A stretch of 64,000 nt of DNA, taken from positions 3,038,001-3,102,000 of the forward strand of contig NZ_CP134706.1 in the NCBI RefSeq assembly GCF_038246755.1, written 5' to 3'. The stretch's first letter is position 1, and every line of letters begins with the position of its first letter. Below are positions 41,633 to 50,257 of the stretch, one piece after another. A program made the translations under genes and the position numbers. Source of the stretch: Micromonospora sp. FIMYZ51 (lineage in GTDB: Bacteria; Actinomycetota; Actinomycetes; Mycobacteriales; Micromonosporaceae). The notes beneath the pieces are model-generated. The model was not told the origin of the DNA and did not search any database. It saw nothing but the letters and a program-made list of their open reading frames with translations.

Positions 41633-42505
41633 TCAGGCTGCGGCGGCCAGCGCCTCGTACTCCGCGTCGGTGAGCCGCACCTGGGCGGCGGCCACGTTCT
41701 CCTCCAGGTGGGCCACCGTCGACGTGCCGGGAATGGGCAGCATGACCGGCGAACGGCGGAGCAGCCAGGCGAGCGCGAGTTGGGCGGGCGTCGCGCCGTG
41801 CTCGGTCGAGATCTTGTCCAGCGGGCCGCCCGGCCGGGCCAACTCGCCGGTGGCGATCGGGTACCAGGGGATGAACGCGATGTCGTTGCCCTCGCAGTAG
41901 GTCAGGACGTCCTCGGCGGCGCGGTTGGCCACGTTGTAGAGGTTCTGCACCGAGGCGATCGGTGCGATCTCCCGCGCCGCCTCGATCTGCTCGACGGTGA
42001 CCTCGGAGAGGCCGATGTGCCGGATCTTGCCCTCCTGCTTCAGCCGGACCAGCTCGCCGATCTGGTCGGCCAGCGGCACCTTCCGGTCGATCCGGTGCAA
42101 CTGGTAGAGGTCGATGCTCTCCAGGCCGAGGTGACGCAGGCTCAGCTCGCACTGCTGGCGCAGGTACTCCGGGCGGCCCACCGGCCGCCATTCGCCCGGA
42201 CCGCTGCGGGTCAGCCCGGCCTTCGTCGCGATGACCAGGTCGTCGGCGTACGGGTGCAGCGCCTCCCGGATCAGCAACTCGGAGACGAACGGACCGTACG
42301 AGTCGGCGGTGTCGATGAAGGTCACCCCGAGTTCGTACGCCCGGCGCAGCACCCGGACCGCCTCGGCCGGGTCCTTCGGGTCACCCCAGACGCCCGGCCC
42401 GGTGATCTGCATCGCCCCGTAGCCGAGTCGGTCGACGGTCAGCTCCCCGCCGATGCGGTACGTGCCGGAGTCCTTCGCGGGCTGGGTGCCGCCTGCATTC
42501 GTCAT
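41633..42505 (-). CDS. Aldo/keto reductase of unknown substrate
   Basis: This 290-residue aldo/keto reductase shows the tetrad Asp and Tyr in [10 protein letters not shown], Lys in VIATKAGL and His in LYQLHRIDR; the cofactor segment [14 protein letters not shown] is near the end. It is closest in look to the general oxidoreductases of actinobacteria, not to the sugar ketoreductase nearby. The ATG at 42505 is used here; a GTG six codons upstream is also possible. No strong ribosome binding site. It stands alone between the desaturase and the cold-shock gene, so a role in the cluster is not supported. Confidence 0.85.
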   Translation of the reverse strand: MTNAGGTQPAKDSGTYRIGGELTVDRLGYGAMQITGPGVWGDPKDPAEAVRVLRRAYELGVTFIDTADSYGPFVSELLIREALHPYADDLVIATKAGLTRSGPGEWRPVGRPEYLRQQCELSLRHLGLESIDLYQLHRIDRKVPLADQIGELVRLKQEGKIRHIGLSEVTVEQIEAAREIAPIASVQNLYNVANRAAEDVLTYCEGNDIAFIPWYPIATGELARPGGPLDKISTEHGATPAQLALAWLLRRSPVMLPIPGTSTVAHLEENVAAAQVRLTDAEYEALAAAA

Positions 42506-42758
42506 GTCTGTCGAAAACCCCACTGTCTCGATTCTCCGTCGGTGCCCAATCTATCCCCGTGGTCCGGTCGATGCCGGCCAACGAGGTACCGCGAGCGCGC
42601 GGCGGGTGAGGGGCGTCACCACCCGCCCGGCCAAAAAACTTGGCCGGCAACCGCCGCCGGGGACCCGGCGGGCAGCCGAGACGGCATACGATGCAACATG
42701 ACGGGCGCCGGTCGCGCCCGGTGTTAGCGGATTGTTGTGGTGAGAGGAAGTGGATGGC

Positions 42759-43172
42759 GTGGCGGTACGGCAGGGCAAAGTCATTCGGTTCAACGTGGAC
42801 AAAGGCTATGGATTTATCGCGGCTGAGGGCGGTGACGAGGACGTCTTCCTGCACGCGTCGGTGCTCCGGGACGTGCACCCGCACGAGTTGCGACCCGGCA
42901 TGCTCCTTGAGTACGAGGCCGTCGAGGGTAACGACGGCGTCCGGGCCGTGCTGGCCCGCCCGGCAAATGGCGTGGAGATAACCTCCCGCCCGATCTCCGG
43001 TTCCGACTCGGCCGACGCGGACACCTGCGATGTCGTCGGCCGCTCGGAGTACGAACGCTTCGTGACCGACCTGCTCCTGTCGTCGTCGTCGAACCTGACC
43101 ACTGGCGAGGTGCTGAAGATCCGGTCCGGTCTGGCCCGCTATGCGCTCGACCGCAAGTGGCTGGACGCCTGA
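42759..43172 (+). CDS. Cold-shock domain protein with C-terminal extension
   Basis: This 137-residue protein has an N-terminal cold-shock fold that binds single-stranded nucleic acid: RNP1 in KGYGFI and RNP2 in VFLHASVL (residues 2-65). The last 70 residues form a Ser/Asp-rich linker and a helical tail (SEYERFVTDLL, TGEVLKIRSGLARYALD) found in longer actinobacterial members. GTG at 42759 is preferred because the GAGAGG sequence at 42742-42747 is correctly spaced from it; a GTG at 42750 is too close. Likely an RNA chaperone or regulator. Confidence 0.9.
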   Translation: MAVRQGKVIRFNVDKGYGFIAAEGGDEDVFLHASVLRDVHPHELRPGMLLEYEAVEGNDGVRAVLARPANGVEITSRPISGSDSADADTCDVVGRSEYERFVTDLLLSSSSNLTTGEVLKIRSGLARYALDRKWLDA

Positions 43173-43187
43173 CGGCGACTCGCCCGA

Positions 43188-43234
43188 CACACCATCTGGT
43201 GTTGCCCTTCGCGCATCCCGCCCATATATGGTGT
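43188..43234 (+). promoter_or_regulatory. Tandem NrdR boxes
   Basis: Two 16-bp dyads, centred at 43195/43196 (ACACCATCTGGTGT) and 43226/43227 (CCATATATGG followed by TGT), are 31 bp apart centre to centre. They match the NrdR-box consensus and the usual three-helical-turn spacing. NrdR represses ribonucleotide reductase genes, which fits the nrdA gene downstream. Confidence 0.8.
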
Positions 43235-43239
43235 CACCC

Positions 43240-43422
43240 GTAGCTGGTTCGACCATCAAGCCGTGGTGGTCGAGGCAAGAGGGAACCCGGTGCGAGTCCG
43301 GGACTGCCCCGCAGCGGTGAGTGGGAACGACCGCCGTCAACGAAGCACTGGACCGCATGGTCTGGGAAGCGACGGCCAGTAGGCGACTTTCGTCATGCCC
43401 ACGAGTCCGAAGACCTGCCAGC
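43240..43422 (+). promoter_or_regulatory. Cobalamin riboswitch upstream of nrdA
   Basis: The conserved core is visible in order: GAGGGAACCCGGTG near 43277, CTGCCCCGCAGCGGTGA near 43304-43320, GTCTGGGAAGC, the B12 box-like GACGGCCAGTAGGCGA at 43371-43386, and GAGTCCGAAGACCTGCC at 43403-43419. Adenosylcobalamin binding should lower expression of the O2-dependent class Ia reductase when B12 can support class II enzyme, as known in Streptomyces. It is almost identical to the riboswitch at 51071. Confidence 0.95.
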
Positions 43423-43424
43423 AC

Positions 43425-43528
43425 GCCGCACGCGTCGCGTGCGGCGGTCGAAGGCCGCGCGGGACGGCCGACGCCTCAGCCGGTCAGCCGTGGCATGCCG
43501 TGACTGACCGGCGGCGTCCCTCCCGCGC
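43425..43528 (+). promoter_or_regulatory. Expression platform hairpins after the nrdA riboswitch
   Basis: A first hairpin (43425-43434 with 43438-43447) is followed by a long stem. In the long stem 43479-43487 pairs with 43504-43512, 43470-43475 with 43513-43518, and 43457-43464 with 43521-43528. These could act as terminator or antiterminator for B12 control; no T tract follows. Confidence 0.55.
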
Positions 43529-43566
43529 GCCCGTCGACCTCGGCGACAGGCGCGAGGAAGGGAAAC

Positions 43567-45942
43567 ATGACGGTGACCCAGGAGCAGGCGGGGCCAGAGC
43601 ACCGCCGGCACGCGATGCGGGTTCGTAAACGCAACGGCGACACCGAGCCGGTCGATGTCAACAAGATCGTCAAGGCGGTGGAGCGCTGGGTCGCCGATCT
43701 CGACGAGGTCGACCCACTGCGGGTGGCGACGAAGACGATAAGCGGCCTGTACGACGGAGCCACCACGGCGGAGCTGGACAAGCTGTCGATTCAGACTGCG
43801 GCCGAGCTGATCGGCGAGGAGCCGCAGTACTCGAAGTTGGCGGCGCGACTGCTCGCCGCGTTCGTGGACTCCGAGGTCCGCGGGCAGCAGGTGGCGAGCT
43901 TCAGCCAGTCGATCCGGTACGCGCACGGCCTGGGCCTGATCGGGGACGCCACCGCGGCGTTCGTGGCCGCCAACTCGCGCAAGCTTGACGACGCCGTCGA
44001 CCCGGACGGTGACCTGCGATTCGAGTACTTCGGTCTGCGTACCGTCGCGGACCGGTACCTGCTGCGGCATCCGCAGACCCGCCTGGTGGTGGAAACCCCG
44101 CAGTACTGGCTGCTGCGGGTCGCCTGCGGGCTGTCGCAGACGCCGGGCGAGGCGATCGGGTTCTACCGGCTGATGTCCAGCCTGGCGTACCTGCCCAGCT
44201 CGCCGACGCTGTTCAACTCCGGCACCCGGCACACCCAGATGTCCTCGTGTTTCCTGGTGGACTCGCCCCGCGACGAACTGGACTCGATCTACGAGCGGTA
44301 CCACCAGGTGGCCAAGCTGTCGAAGTTCTCCGGCGGCATCGGCATCTCCTGGTCGCGGGTGCGTGGCCGCGGCGCGTTGATCAGGGGAACCAACGGCCGG
44401 TCGAACGGCATCGTGCCGTTTCTCAAGACGCTCGACGCCGGGGTGGCGGCGGTCAACCAGGGCGGTCGTCGCAAGGGCGCGGCCTGCGTCTATCTCGAAC
44501 CCTGGCATCCCGACATCGAGGAGTTCCTGGAGCTGCGGGACAACACCGGTGAGGAGTCCCGGCGTACGCACAACCTGAACCTGGCCAACTGGATCCCGGA
44601 CGAGTTCATGCGGCGGGTCGAGGCCGACGGCGAGTGGTCGCTTATCGACCCGTCCGACGCGCCCGAGCTGCCCGATCTGTACGGCGAGGCGTTCGACGAG
44701 GCGTACCGGGCGGCCGAGAAGCAGGCGGTCCGCACGGTCCGGGCCCGTGACCTGTACGGGCGGATGATGCGTACCCTCGCCCAGACCGGCAACGGGTGGA
44801 TGACCTTCAAGGACGCGGCGAACCGGCTCTCCAACCAGACCGGCGCACCGGGCAACACCGTCCACCTGTCGAACCTCTGCACCGAGATCCTGGAGGTCAA
44901 CAGCGACACCGAGACGGCGGTCTGCAACCTCGGCTCGGTGAACCTGGGCGCGCACGTCACCGCCGACGGCGTGGACTGGGCGAAGCTGCGCGCGACCGTC
45001 CGTACCGCTGTGGTCTTCCTCGACCGGGTGATCGACATCAACTACTACCCGGCCGAGCAGGCGGCGGCGTCGAACCCGCGCTGGCGTCCGGTCGGCCTCG
45101 GGCTGATGGGCCTCCAGGACGCCTTCTTCACGCTGCGCCTGCCGTTCGACTCGGCCCCGGCCCGGGAGCTGTCGACCCGGGTACAGGAGGAGATCTTCCT
45201 GACCGCCCTGGAGACCTCCGCCGGGCTCGCCGAACGGTTCGGCCCGCATCCGGCGTACCCGCAGACCCGGGCGGCAACGGGTGAGCTTCATCCGGACCTC
45301 TGGGGTGCCGAGGTCGGCCAGCCGCAGCGGTGGGCCGCGCTGCGCGAGCGGGTCGCCGCCCACGGTCTGCGGAACTCGCTGCTGGTCGCGATCGCGCCGA
45401 CCGCCACCATCGCCTCGATCGCCGGCTGCTACGAGTGCATCGAGCCGCAGGTGTCCAACCTGTTCAAGCGGGAGACGATGTCCGGCGAGTTCCTCCAGAT
45501 CAACACCTACCTGGTCGGTGAGCTGAAGGCGCGCGGGCTCTGGACGGGGTCGATCCGCGAGCAGATCAAGCGCGCCGAAGGATCGGTGCAGGGCATCGCC
45601 GAGCTGCCCGAGGACGTACGCGAGCTGTTCCGCACCGCGTGGGAACTACCGCAGCGGGCGCTGATCGACCTGGCCGCCGCCCGCGCACCGTACATCGACC
45701 AGTCGCAGTCGCTGAACCTGTTCCTGAGCGCGCCGACCATCGGCAAGCTCTCCTCGATGTACCTCTACGCCTGGAAGTCCGGGCTGAAGACCACCTACTA
45801 CCTGCGCTCGCGTCCCGCGACCCGCATCCAGCAGGCCACCGTCGCCGTCACCCCGGCCGCCCGGCCGATCGTCGCGGTGGCCGACGACGAGGCGTTGGCC
45901 TGCTCCCTGGAAAACCCCGAAAGCTGCGAGGCGTGCCATTAA
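43567..45942 (+). CDS. nrdA: Ribonucleoside-diphosphate reductase, class Ia, large subunit
   Basis: This is the catalytic subunit that converts NDPs to dNDPs with the radical from NrdB. The 791-residue protein has an N-terminal ATP-cone (MRVRKRNGDTEPVDVNKIVKAVERWV), the active-site cysteines in SSCFLVD and NLCTEI, the NLGSVNL barrel segment, the radical-path tyrosines near the end, and the redox pair in the tail ESCEACH. ATG at 43567 has GAGGAAGGGAAAC upstream. It is under NrdR boxes and a cobalamin riboswitch. The partner nrdB lies 1.5 kb downstream because a TnpB element has inserted right after the nrdA stop. Confidence 0.96.
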   Translation: MTVTQEQAGPEHRRHAMRVRKRNGDTEPVDVNKIVKAVERWVADLDEVDPLRVATKTISGLYDGATTAELDKLSIQTAAELIGEEPQYSKLAARLLAAFVDSEVRGQQVASFSQSIRYAHGLGLIGDATAAFVAANSRKLDDAVDPDGDLRFEYFGLRTVADRYLLRHPQTRLVVETPQYWLLRVACGLSQTPGEAIGFYRLMSSLAYLPSSPTLFNSGTRHTQMSSCFLVDSPRDELDSIYERYHQVAKLSKFSGGIGISWSRVRGRGALIRGTNGRSNGIVPFLKTLDAGVAAVNQGGRRKGAACVYLEPWHPDIEEFLELRDNTGEESRRTHNLNLANWIPDEFMRRVEADGEWSLIDPSDAPELPDLYGEAFDEAYRAAEKQAVRTVRARDLYGRMMRTLAQTGNGWMTFKDAANRLSNQTGAPGNTVHLSNLCTEILEVNSDTETAVCNLGSVNLGAHVTADGVDWAKLRATVRTAVVFLDRVIDINYYPAEQAAASNPRWRPVGLGLMGLQDAFFTLRLPFDSAPARELSTRVQEEIFLTALETSAGLAERFGPHPAYPQTRAATGELHPDLWGAEVGQPQRWAALRERVAAHGLRNSLLVAIAPTATIASIAGCYECIEPQVSNLFKRETMSGEFLQINTYLVGELKARGLWTGSIREQIKRAEGSVQGIAELPEDVRELFRTAWELPQRALIDLAAARAPYIDQSQSLNLFLSAPTIGKLSSMYLYAWKSGLKTTYYLRSRPATRIQQATVAVTPAARPIVAVADDEALACSLENPESCEACH

Positions 45943-47452
45943 CGCTTCCCCACCGCTACTGCCGGGAGATTTCTGGCTCGGACTGCGCGTTACCACTTAC
46001 CCAGAGGGAGGTGATCACGTGTCTTACGTCGTCGGCACCAGCACAGTCGCGTTCTACCGTGGCGAGGATCGCCCTCGCGGCGTTCCGGTCGCGGCAGGCG
46101 GTGTGTCCGCACCTGTCGCACCGGAAAGTTCGCACACCCAACCCGAGGCGTTCCTTGGCTCTCGTTCCGCACTGCGAGCAGGTCATTGTGGTGTAGGCGG
46201 GCGGCACCAACACCACCTTCCGGCCCGCCCGCATGCCACGCTCGATCAGTTCCCGTTTGGCAGCGCCGATCGCGGCGTCCGCAACCTTCCGCGCCATGGT
46301 CGTGCGGGTCAGGAACGTTGGCTTAAAGTCCTCTACGGCGATCACGGAGTGGTTGTCCACGATTCTCTTGGCCCATTGGCGGGCGTCGTGGGTGTTCTGC
46401 CGGGCTGCCTTCTTGTGCAGTCTGGCGGCCTGCCGCCGGGCCCGCAGGTAGCCCTTCGACGGAGGGCTACCTCGCGGGCGGCGTCGGCGATTCATCGTGC
46501 GCTGCGCACGGGCCAACTCGGCGCCGCACCGTTTGCGGTAGCCGAGGTGAGGCAGGTCGTAGGTCGGGTCGGTGGTGGTCGCGGTCGTGGTGACACCCCA
46601 GTCCACGCCGATCGCCCTGTCGGCAGTCGGAGCGGTGCACGCTTCGCGTCGGACGACGAACGAGACGTACCAGTGCCCCAACGAGTCTTGGTAGACACGC
46701 ACACTGGTCGGCTTGGACGGCAGTTCCCGGGACCAGACCACCGGGATCGTGATGCCACCGGCGAGACGCAGACGGTGCCCCCGGATAGCGAATCCCCGCA
46801 AGGTGTATTCAATGCTTGGCAGTGTCTTTTTGCGGGCCTTCACGGTCGGACGACCCCGTCCTTTGACCTTGTAGGAGTGCTGAAGGGCGAGCGCGTAGGT
46901 GCGCACAGCCTGCTGCTGGGCGACCACGGATCCTTCCCGCAGCCAGGGGGAACGGGCGCGTGCTTCGGTGAGCAGCTTCGACAGTTTGCCGAAGGTGGGG
47001 TTACGACCGGTTCTTTGCTGGTGGACGGCTTCGTTCCACAACCACCGGCACCGAGCCCACTCGGCCAGCAGTGCGTCCTGGGTGGTCGCGCCAGGACGCA
47101 ACCTGTAGGTGTAACGCACTGTCTGATCCATAATGGATATGGTAGCGACGGCGCTTCATTACCGGTGGAATCGACACCCCCCGACTCAAAGAATTCCGCG
47201 AGGTGTCCGCCGAACGCGAGGCACCCCACCGTGGAGCGGGAAACGCTATGTCGCACGTCACGGCTATAAAGATCTAGTCTCCGAGCTCACGGCCCAGGCT
47301 GCCCACTGACTCTATGCGCCATCAGCAATCTCGTCGCCACGGCTGGCGGCGGGACCTTGGAGGTTGTCACACGCTATGTCGAAAGCCAACGCAACACCTG
47401 ACCACCGTTACCTCCCCTTGGCTAAAGCCAAGGGCTTCGCGGGCGGATTCTG
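45943..47452 (-). mobile_element. IS605-type TnpB element (tnpB only) inserted between nrdA and nrdB
   Basis: The element fills the whole nrdA-nrdB gap. It carries one gene, tnpB, on the strand opposite to nrd; no TnpA gene is visible. Its tnpB stop is 13 nt from the nrdA stop, so the right end and the 3' part of the omega RNA must lie at about 45943-46020. At the other end, 47416-47435 holds an 8-bp hairpin (CCCTTGGC, loop TAAA) of the kind seen at IS605 ends, about 18 nt before the nrdB ATG. The 320 bp between tnpB and nrdB has no other gene; it contains a 10-nt repeat, CGCTATGTCG, twice. Exact ends need an empty-site comparison. Confidence 0.8.
45956..47131 (-). CDS. tnpB: RNA-guided endonuclease TnpB family protein
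   Basis: This 391-residue TnpB/OrfB appears full length. RuvC residues are D177 (IGVDWG), E267 (AVEDFK) and D348 (CRDRNAA); the zinc finger is C318/C321 and C338/C341. The N-terminal helix-turn-helix and OrfB-like segment (RCRWLWNEAVHQQR) are present. TnpB uses an omega RNA from the right end of its element to cut the empty donor or target site next to a short adjacent motif, which keeps the element in the genome. The ATG at 47131 has no clear ribosome binding site. All catalytic residues are present, so it is probably active. Confidence 0.92.
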   Translation of the reverse strand: MDQTVRYTYRLRPGATTQDALLAEWARCRWLWNEAVHQQRTGRNPTFGKLSKLLTEARARSPWLREGSVVAQQQAVRTYALALQHSYKVKGRGRPTVKARKKTLPSIEYTLRGFAIRGHRLRLAGGITIPVVWSRELPSKPTSVRVYQDSLGHWYVSFVVRREACTAPTADRAIGVDWGVTTTATTTDPTYDLPHLGYRKRCGAELARAQRTMNRRRRPRGSPPSKGYLRARRQAARLHKKAARQNTHDARQWAKRIVDNHSVIAVEDFKPTFLTRTTMARKVADAAIGAAKRELIERGMRAGRKVVLVPPAYTTMTCSQCGTRAKERLGLGVRTFRCDRCGHTACRDRNAARAILATVERDCAGADDVRHVITSLWVSGNAQSEPEISRQ

Positions 47453-48487
47453 ATGACCACCGTTTCTGAACCCAGCACCGGCCGGCGGCACCTGCTGCTC
47501 GACCCCGGCATGGACCTGACCCTGCGGCCGATGCGCTACCCGCAGTTCTTCGACCGGTTCAAGGACGCCATCAAGAACACCTGGACCGTCGAGGAGGTCG
47601 ACCTGCACTCCGACCTCGCCGACCTGGCCAAGCTGTCACCGGCCGAGCAGCACCTGGTCTCCCGGCTGGTCGCCTTCTTCGCCACCGGCGACACGATCGT
47701 CGCCAACAACCTGGTGCTCAACCTCTACCAGCACATCAACTCCCCGGAGGGCCGGCTCTACCTGTCCCGGCAGCTGTTCGAGGAGGCGGTGCACGTCCAG
47801 TTCTACCTGAACCTGCTGGACACCTACGTGCCGGACGAGCGGGAACGGTCCGCCGCGTTCGCGGCGGTGGAGCACATTCCCTCGATCGCCCGCAAGGCCG
47901 AGTTCTGCTTCAAGTGGATCGACTCCATTTTCGAGCTGCGCGAGTTGACGACGCGGCAGGATCGGCGGGCGTTCCTGCTCAACCTGATCTGCTTCGCCGC
48001 CTGCATCGAGGGCCTGTTCTTCTACGGCGCGTTCGCGTACGTCTACTTCCTGCGTTCCCGGGGCGTGCTGCACGGCCTGGCCTCCGGCACCAACTGGGTG
48101 TTCCGCGACGAGTCGATGCACATGGCCTTCGCCTTCGACGTGGTCGACACCGTACGCGCCGAGGAGCCCGAGCTCTTCGACGCTGAGCTGGCACGGCAGG
48201 TCAAGGAGATGCTGGCCGAGGCGGTGGAGTGCGAGGTCCAGTTCGCCGAGGACCTGCTTGAGCAGGGCGTCTCCGGCATGTCACTGGCCGACATGCGGGA
48301 GTACCTCCAGCACGTGGCCGACCGGCGGCTGGCCGTGCTCGGCATCGAGCCGATGTACGGCTCGAAGAATCCGTTCGCCTTCATGGAGTTGCAGGACGTG
48401 CAGGAGCTGTCGAACTTCTTCGAGCGCCGCGTCTCGGCGTACCAGGTCGGCGTGACCGGCTCGGTCACCTTCGACGACGACTTCTGA
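47453..48487 (+). CDS. nrdB: Ribonucleoside-diphosphate reductase, class Ia, small (radical) subunit
   Basis: This 344-residue di-iron protein forms the tyrosyl radical for NrdA. The ligands are visible in order: Asp in FATGDTIV, Glu and His in LFEEAVHVQFY, Glu in CIEGLFFYG, Glu and His in RDESMHM. The Tyr in EEAVHVQFY is at the radical position (E-x-x-H-x-x-x-Y). The ATG at 47453 follows GCGGATTCTG with no good Shine-Dalgarno sequence, and the inserted TnpB element ends right in front of it. Its native promoter, riboswitch control and coupling to nrdA may therefore be weakened or replaced. Confidence 0.95.
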   Translation: MTTVSEPSTGRRHLLLDPGMDLTLRPMRYPQFFDRFKDAIKNTWTVEEVDLHSDLADLAKLSPAEQHLVSRLVAFFATGDTIVANNLVLNLYQHINSPEGRLYLSRQLFEEAVHVQFYLNLLDTYVPDERERSAAFAAVEHIPSIARKAEFCFKWIDSIFELRELTTRQDRRAFLLNLICFAACIEGLFFYGAFAYVYFLRSRGVLHGLASGTNWVFRDESMHMAFAFDVVDTVRAEEPELFDAELARQVKEMLAEAVECEVQFAEDLLEQGVSGMSLADMREYLQHVADRRLAVLGIEPMYGSKNPFAFMELQDVQELSNFFERRVSAYQVGVTGSVTFDDDF

Positions 48488-48587
48488 TCCCGGCCCAGCC
48501 CGACGCGCCGTTTCGGCGGTATGGCGGTCACCGATCCACTCGGACACCGCCGTGCCGCCGAAACGGAGTCCATCGACCGTGCCGGGC

Positions 48588-48619
48588 TTGACCTTGACGC
48601 AGCGTCAACCCCGCATGCT
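48588..48619 (+). promoter_or_regulatory. MerR-type promoter with 15-bp dyad
   Basis: TTGACC (48588-48593) and CATGCT (48614-48619) are separated by 20 bp. The spacer holds a perfect dyad, TTGACGC-A-GCGTCAA (48594-48608). A long spacer with a central dyad is the hallmark of MerR-activated promoters, and a merR gene is third in the operon. Confidence 0.7.
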
Positions 48620-48625
48620 GACGCC

Positions 48626-49456
48626 ATGTCCACCGAACTTCGAAAAAGCGAGCAGGTCCGCGGGCCGGCGATCCAGGTCCAGGACCTCACGAAGTCATAC
48701 CAGAAGCTGGATGTGCTGCGCGGAGTCGACTTCGCCGTCGCCCGCGGCAGCATCTTCGCCCTGCTCGGCTCCAACGGGGCGGGCAAGACCACGGTCGTGC
48801 GAATCCTCGCCACGCTGCTCAAGCCGGACGCGGGGACGATCAGCGTCAACGGCTTCGATGTCGTCCGGCAGGCGGCGAAGGTGCGCGAGTCGATCAGCCT
48901 GACCGGCCAGTTCGCCGCCGTCGACGAGATCCTCACCGGGTGGGAGAACCTGGTGCTCGTCGCCCGGTTGCGGCAGGTGGGAAATCCCGGCCAGATCGCC
49001 GACGAACTGCTCGCCCGCTTCGCGCTGACCGAGGCGGCCGGCCGGCGGGTGTCGACGTACTCGGGCGGCATGCGCCGTCGGCTCGACATCGCGATGAGCC
49101 TGATCGGGAACCCGGCGGTGATCTTCCTCGACGAGCCGACCACCGGGCTCGATCCGCAGGCCCGGCTGGAGGTGTGGCAGGCGGTCCGGGAACTCGCCCG
49201 GCAGGGCACGACGGTGCTGCTCACCACGCAGTACCTCGACGAGGCCGAACAGCTCGCCGACCGGATCGCGATCCTGCACTCAGGGCGCATCATCGCCGAC
49301 GGCACCCTCACCGAACTCAAGCAACTGCTGCCGCCGGCCAAGGTCGAGTACGTCGAGAAGCAGCCGACCCTGGAGGAGATCTTCCTCGCCATCGTTGGCG
49401 AGGAGGTCACGGCCGGCACGGTGGCCGCCGCCGGCCCCGACGGTACGAGCAACTGA
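48626..49456 (+). CDS. ABC transporter ATP-binding protein (drug-export type)
   Basis: This 276-residue ATPase has Walker A GSNGAGKTT, Q-loop SLTGQFAAVD, signature YSGGMRRRLD, Walker B VIFLDEPTTGLD and the switch His region, here LLTTQYLDEA, with Gln where many transporters have His. The C-terminal EYVEKQPTLEEIFLAIVG tail is typical of DrrA-like daunorubicin-resistance ATPases. The ATG at 48626 is placed just after the MerR-type promoter; a GTG or ATG further upstream would run through that promoter. It should energise export with the permease 9 bp downstream. Confidence 0.92.
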   Translation: MSTELRKSEQVRGPAIQVQDLTKSYQKLDVLRGVDFAVARGSIFALLGSNGAGKTTVVRILATLLKPDAGTISVNGFDVVRQAAKVRESISLTGQFAAVDEILTGWENLVLVARLRQVGNPGQIADELLARFALTEAAGRRVSTYSGGMRRRLDIAMSLIGNPAVIFLDEPTTGLDPQARLEVWQAVRELARQGTTVLLTTQYLDEAEQLADRIAILHSGRIIADGTLTELKQLLPPAKVEYVEKQPTLEEIFLAIVGEEVTAGTVAAAGPDGTSN

Positions 49457-49465
49457 GGATCCGAG

Positions 49466-50227
49466 ATGACCAAGCACTTCTTCAGCGAAACCGTCACCCT
49501 GCTGGGCCGGTCCCTGCGCCACATCAGCCGCAGCCCGGACACCATCATCACGACCGCGATCACGCCGATCGCCATGCTGCTGCTCTTCGTCTACGTCTTC
49601 GGTGGCGCCATCCAGGCCGGGTCCGGCAGCTACGTGAACTACCTGCTGCCCGGCATCCTGCTCATCACCGTCGCCTCCGGCATCTCCTACACCGCGTACC
49701 GGCTCTTTCTGGACATGAAGGCCGGCATCTTCGAGCGGTTCCAGTCCCTGCCGATCGCCCGCTCGTCGGTGCTCTGGGCGCACGTGTTGACGTCGCTGGT
49801 GGCCAATCTGATCTCGCTCGTGGTGGTGGTGCTGGTCGCCCTCGTCATGGGCTTCCGCTCGGGGGCCGGCGTGCTGGGCTGGCTCGCGGTCGCCGGCATC
49901 ATGATGCTGTTCACCCTCGCGCTGACCTGGCTCGCGGTCATCCCGGGCCTGACCGCGAACTCGGTGGAAGGCGCCAGCGCCTTCTCCTATCCGCTCATTT
50001 TCCTGCCGTTCATCAGCTCGGCCTTCGTACCCACGCAGAGCATGCCCGGCCCGGTGCGGGCCTTCGCCGAGCACCAGCCGGTCACCTCCATCGTCAACGC
50101 GATTCGCGGCTTGTTCGCCCAGCAGCAGGTCGGTGGCGACATCTGGCTTGCGCTCGCCTGGTGTACCGGGCTCCTCGTCGTCGCCTACGGCGTCGCCATG
50201 GCCGTCTACCGCCGCCGGGTCAGCTGA
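49466..50227 (+). CDS. ABC-2 type transporter permease (DrrB-like)
   Basis: This 253-residue membrane protein has about six hydrophobic spans (ITPIAMLLLFVYVFGG, YLLPGILLITVASGISY, LVANLISLVVVVLVALVM, LAVAGIMMLFTLALTWLAV, SYPLIFLPFISSAFV, LALAWCTGLLVVAYGVAMAVY). It shows the ABC-2 hallmark FERFQSLPIARSSVL after the second span. Operon partner of the ATPase upstream and the MerR regulator downstream; a small hydrophobic drug is the likely cargo. Confidence 0.92.
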   Translation: MTKHFFSETVTLLGRSLRHISRSPDTIITTAITPIAMLLLFVYVFGGAIQAGSGSYVNYLLPGILLITVASGISYTAYRLFLDMKAGIFERFQSLPIARSSVLWAHVLTSLVANLISLVVVVLVALVMGFRSGAGVLGWLAVAGIMMLFTLALTWLAVIPGLTANSVEGASAFSYPLIFLPFISSAFVPTQSMPGPVRAFAEHQPVTSIVNAIRGLFAQQQVGGDIWLALAWCTGLLVVAYGVAMAVYRRRVS

Positions 50228-50257
50228 GAACGGGTCCGGGTAGGGCAGGCTGAAGCC

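Noticed and set aside
46019..47269. 416-codon plus-strand frame opposite tnpB with a good-looking GGGAGG before it
   Set aside because: It is fully antisense to an intact TnpB with all catalytic residues; its translation has no recognisable domain and is typical of high-G+C shadow frames.
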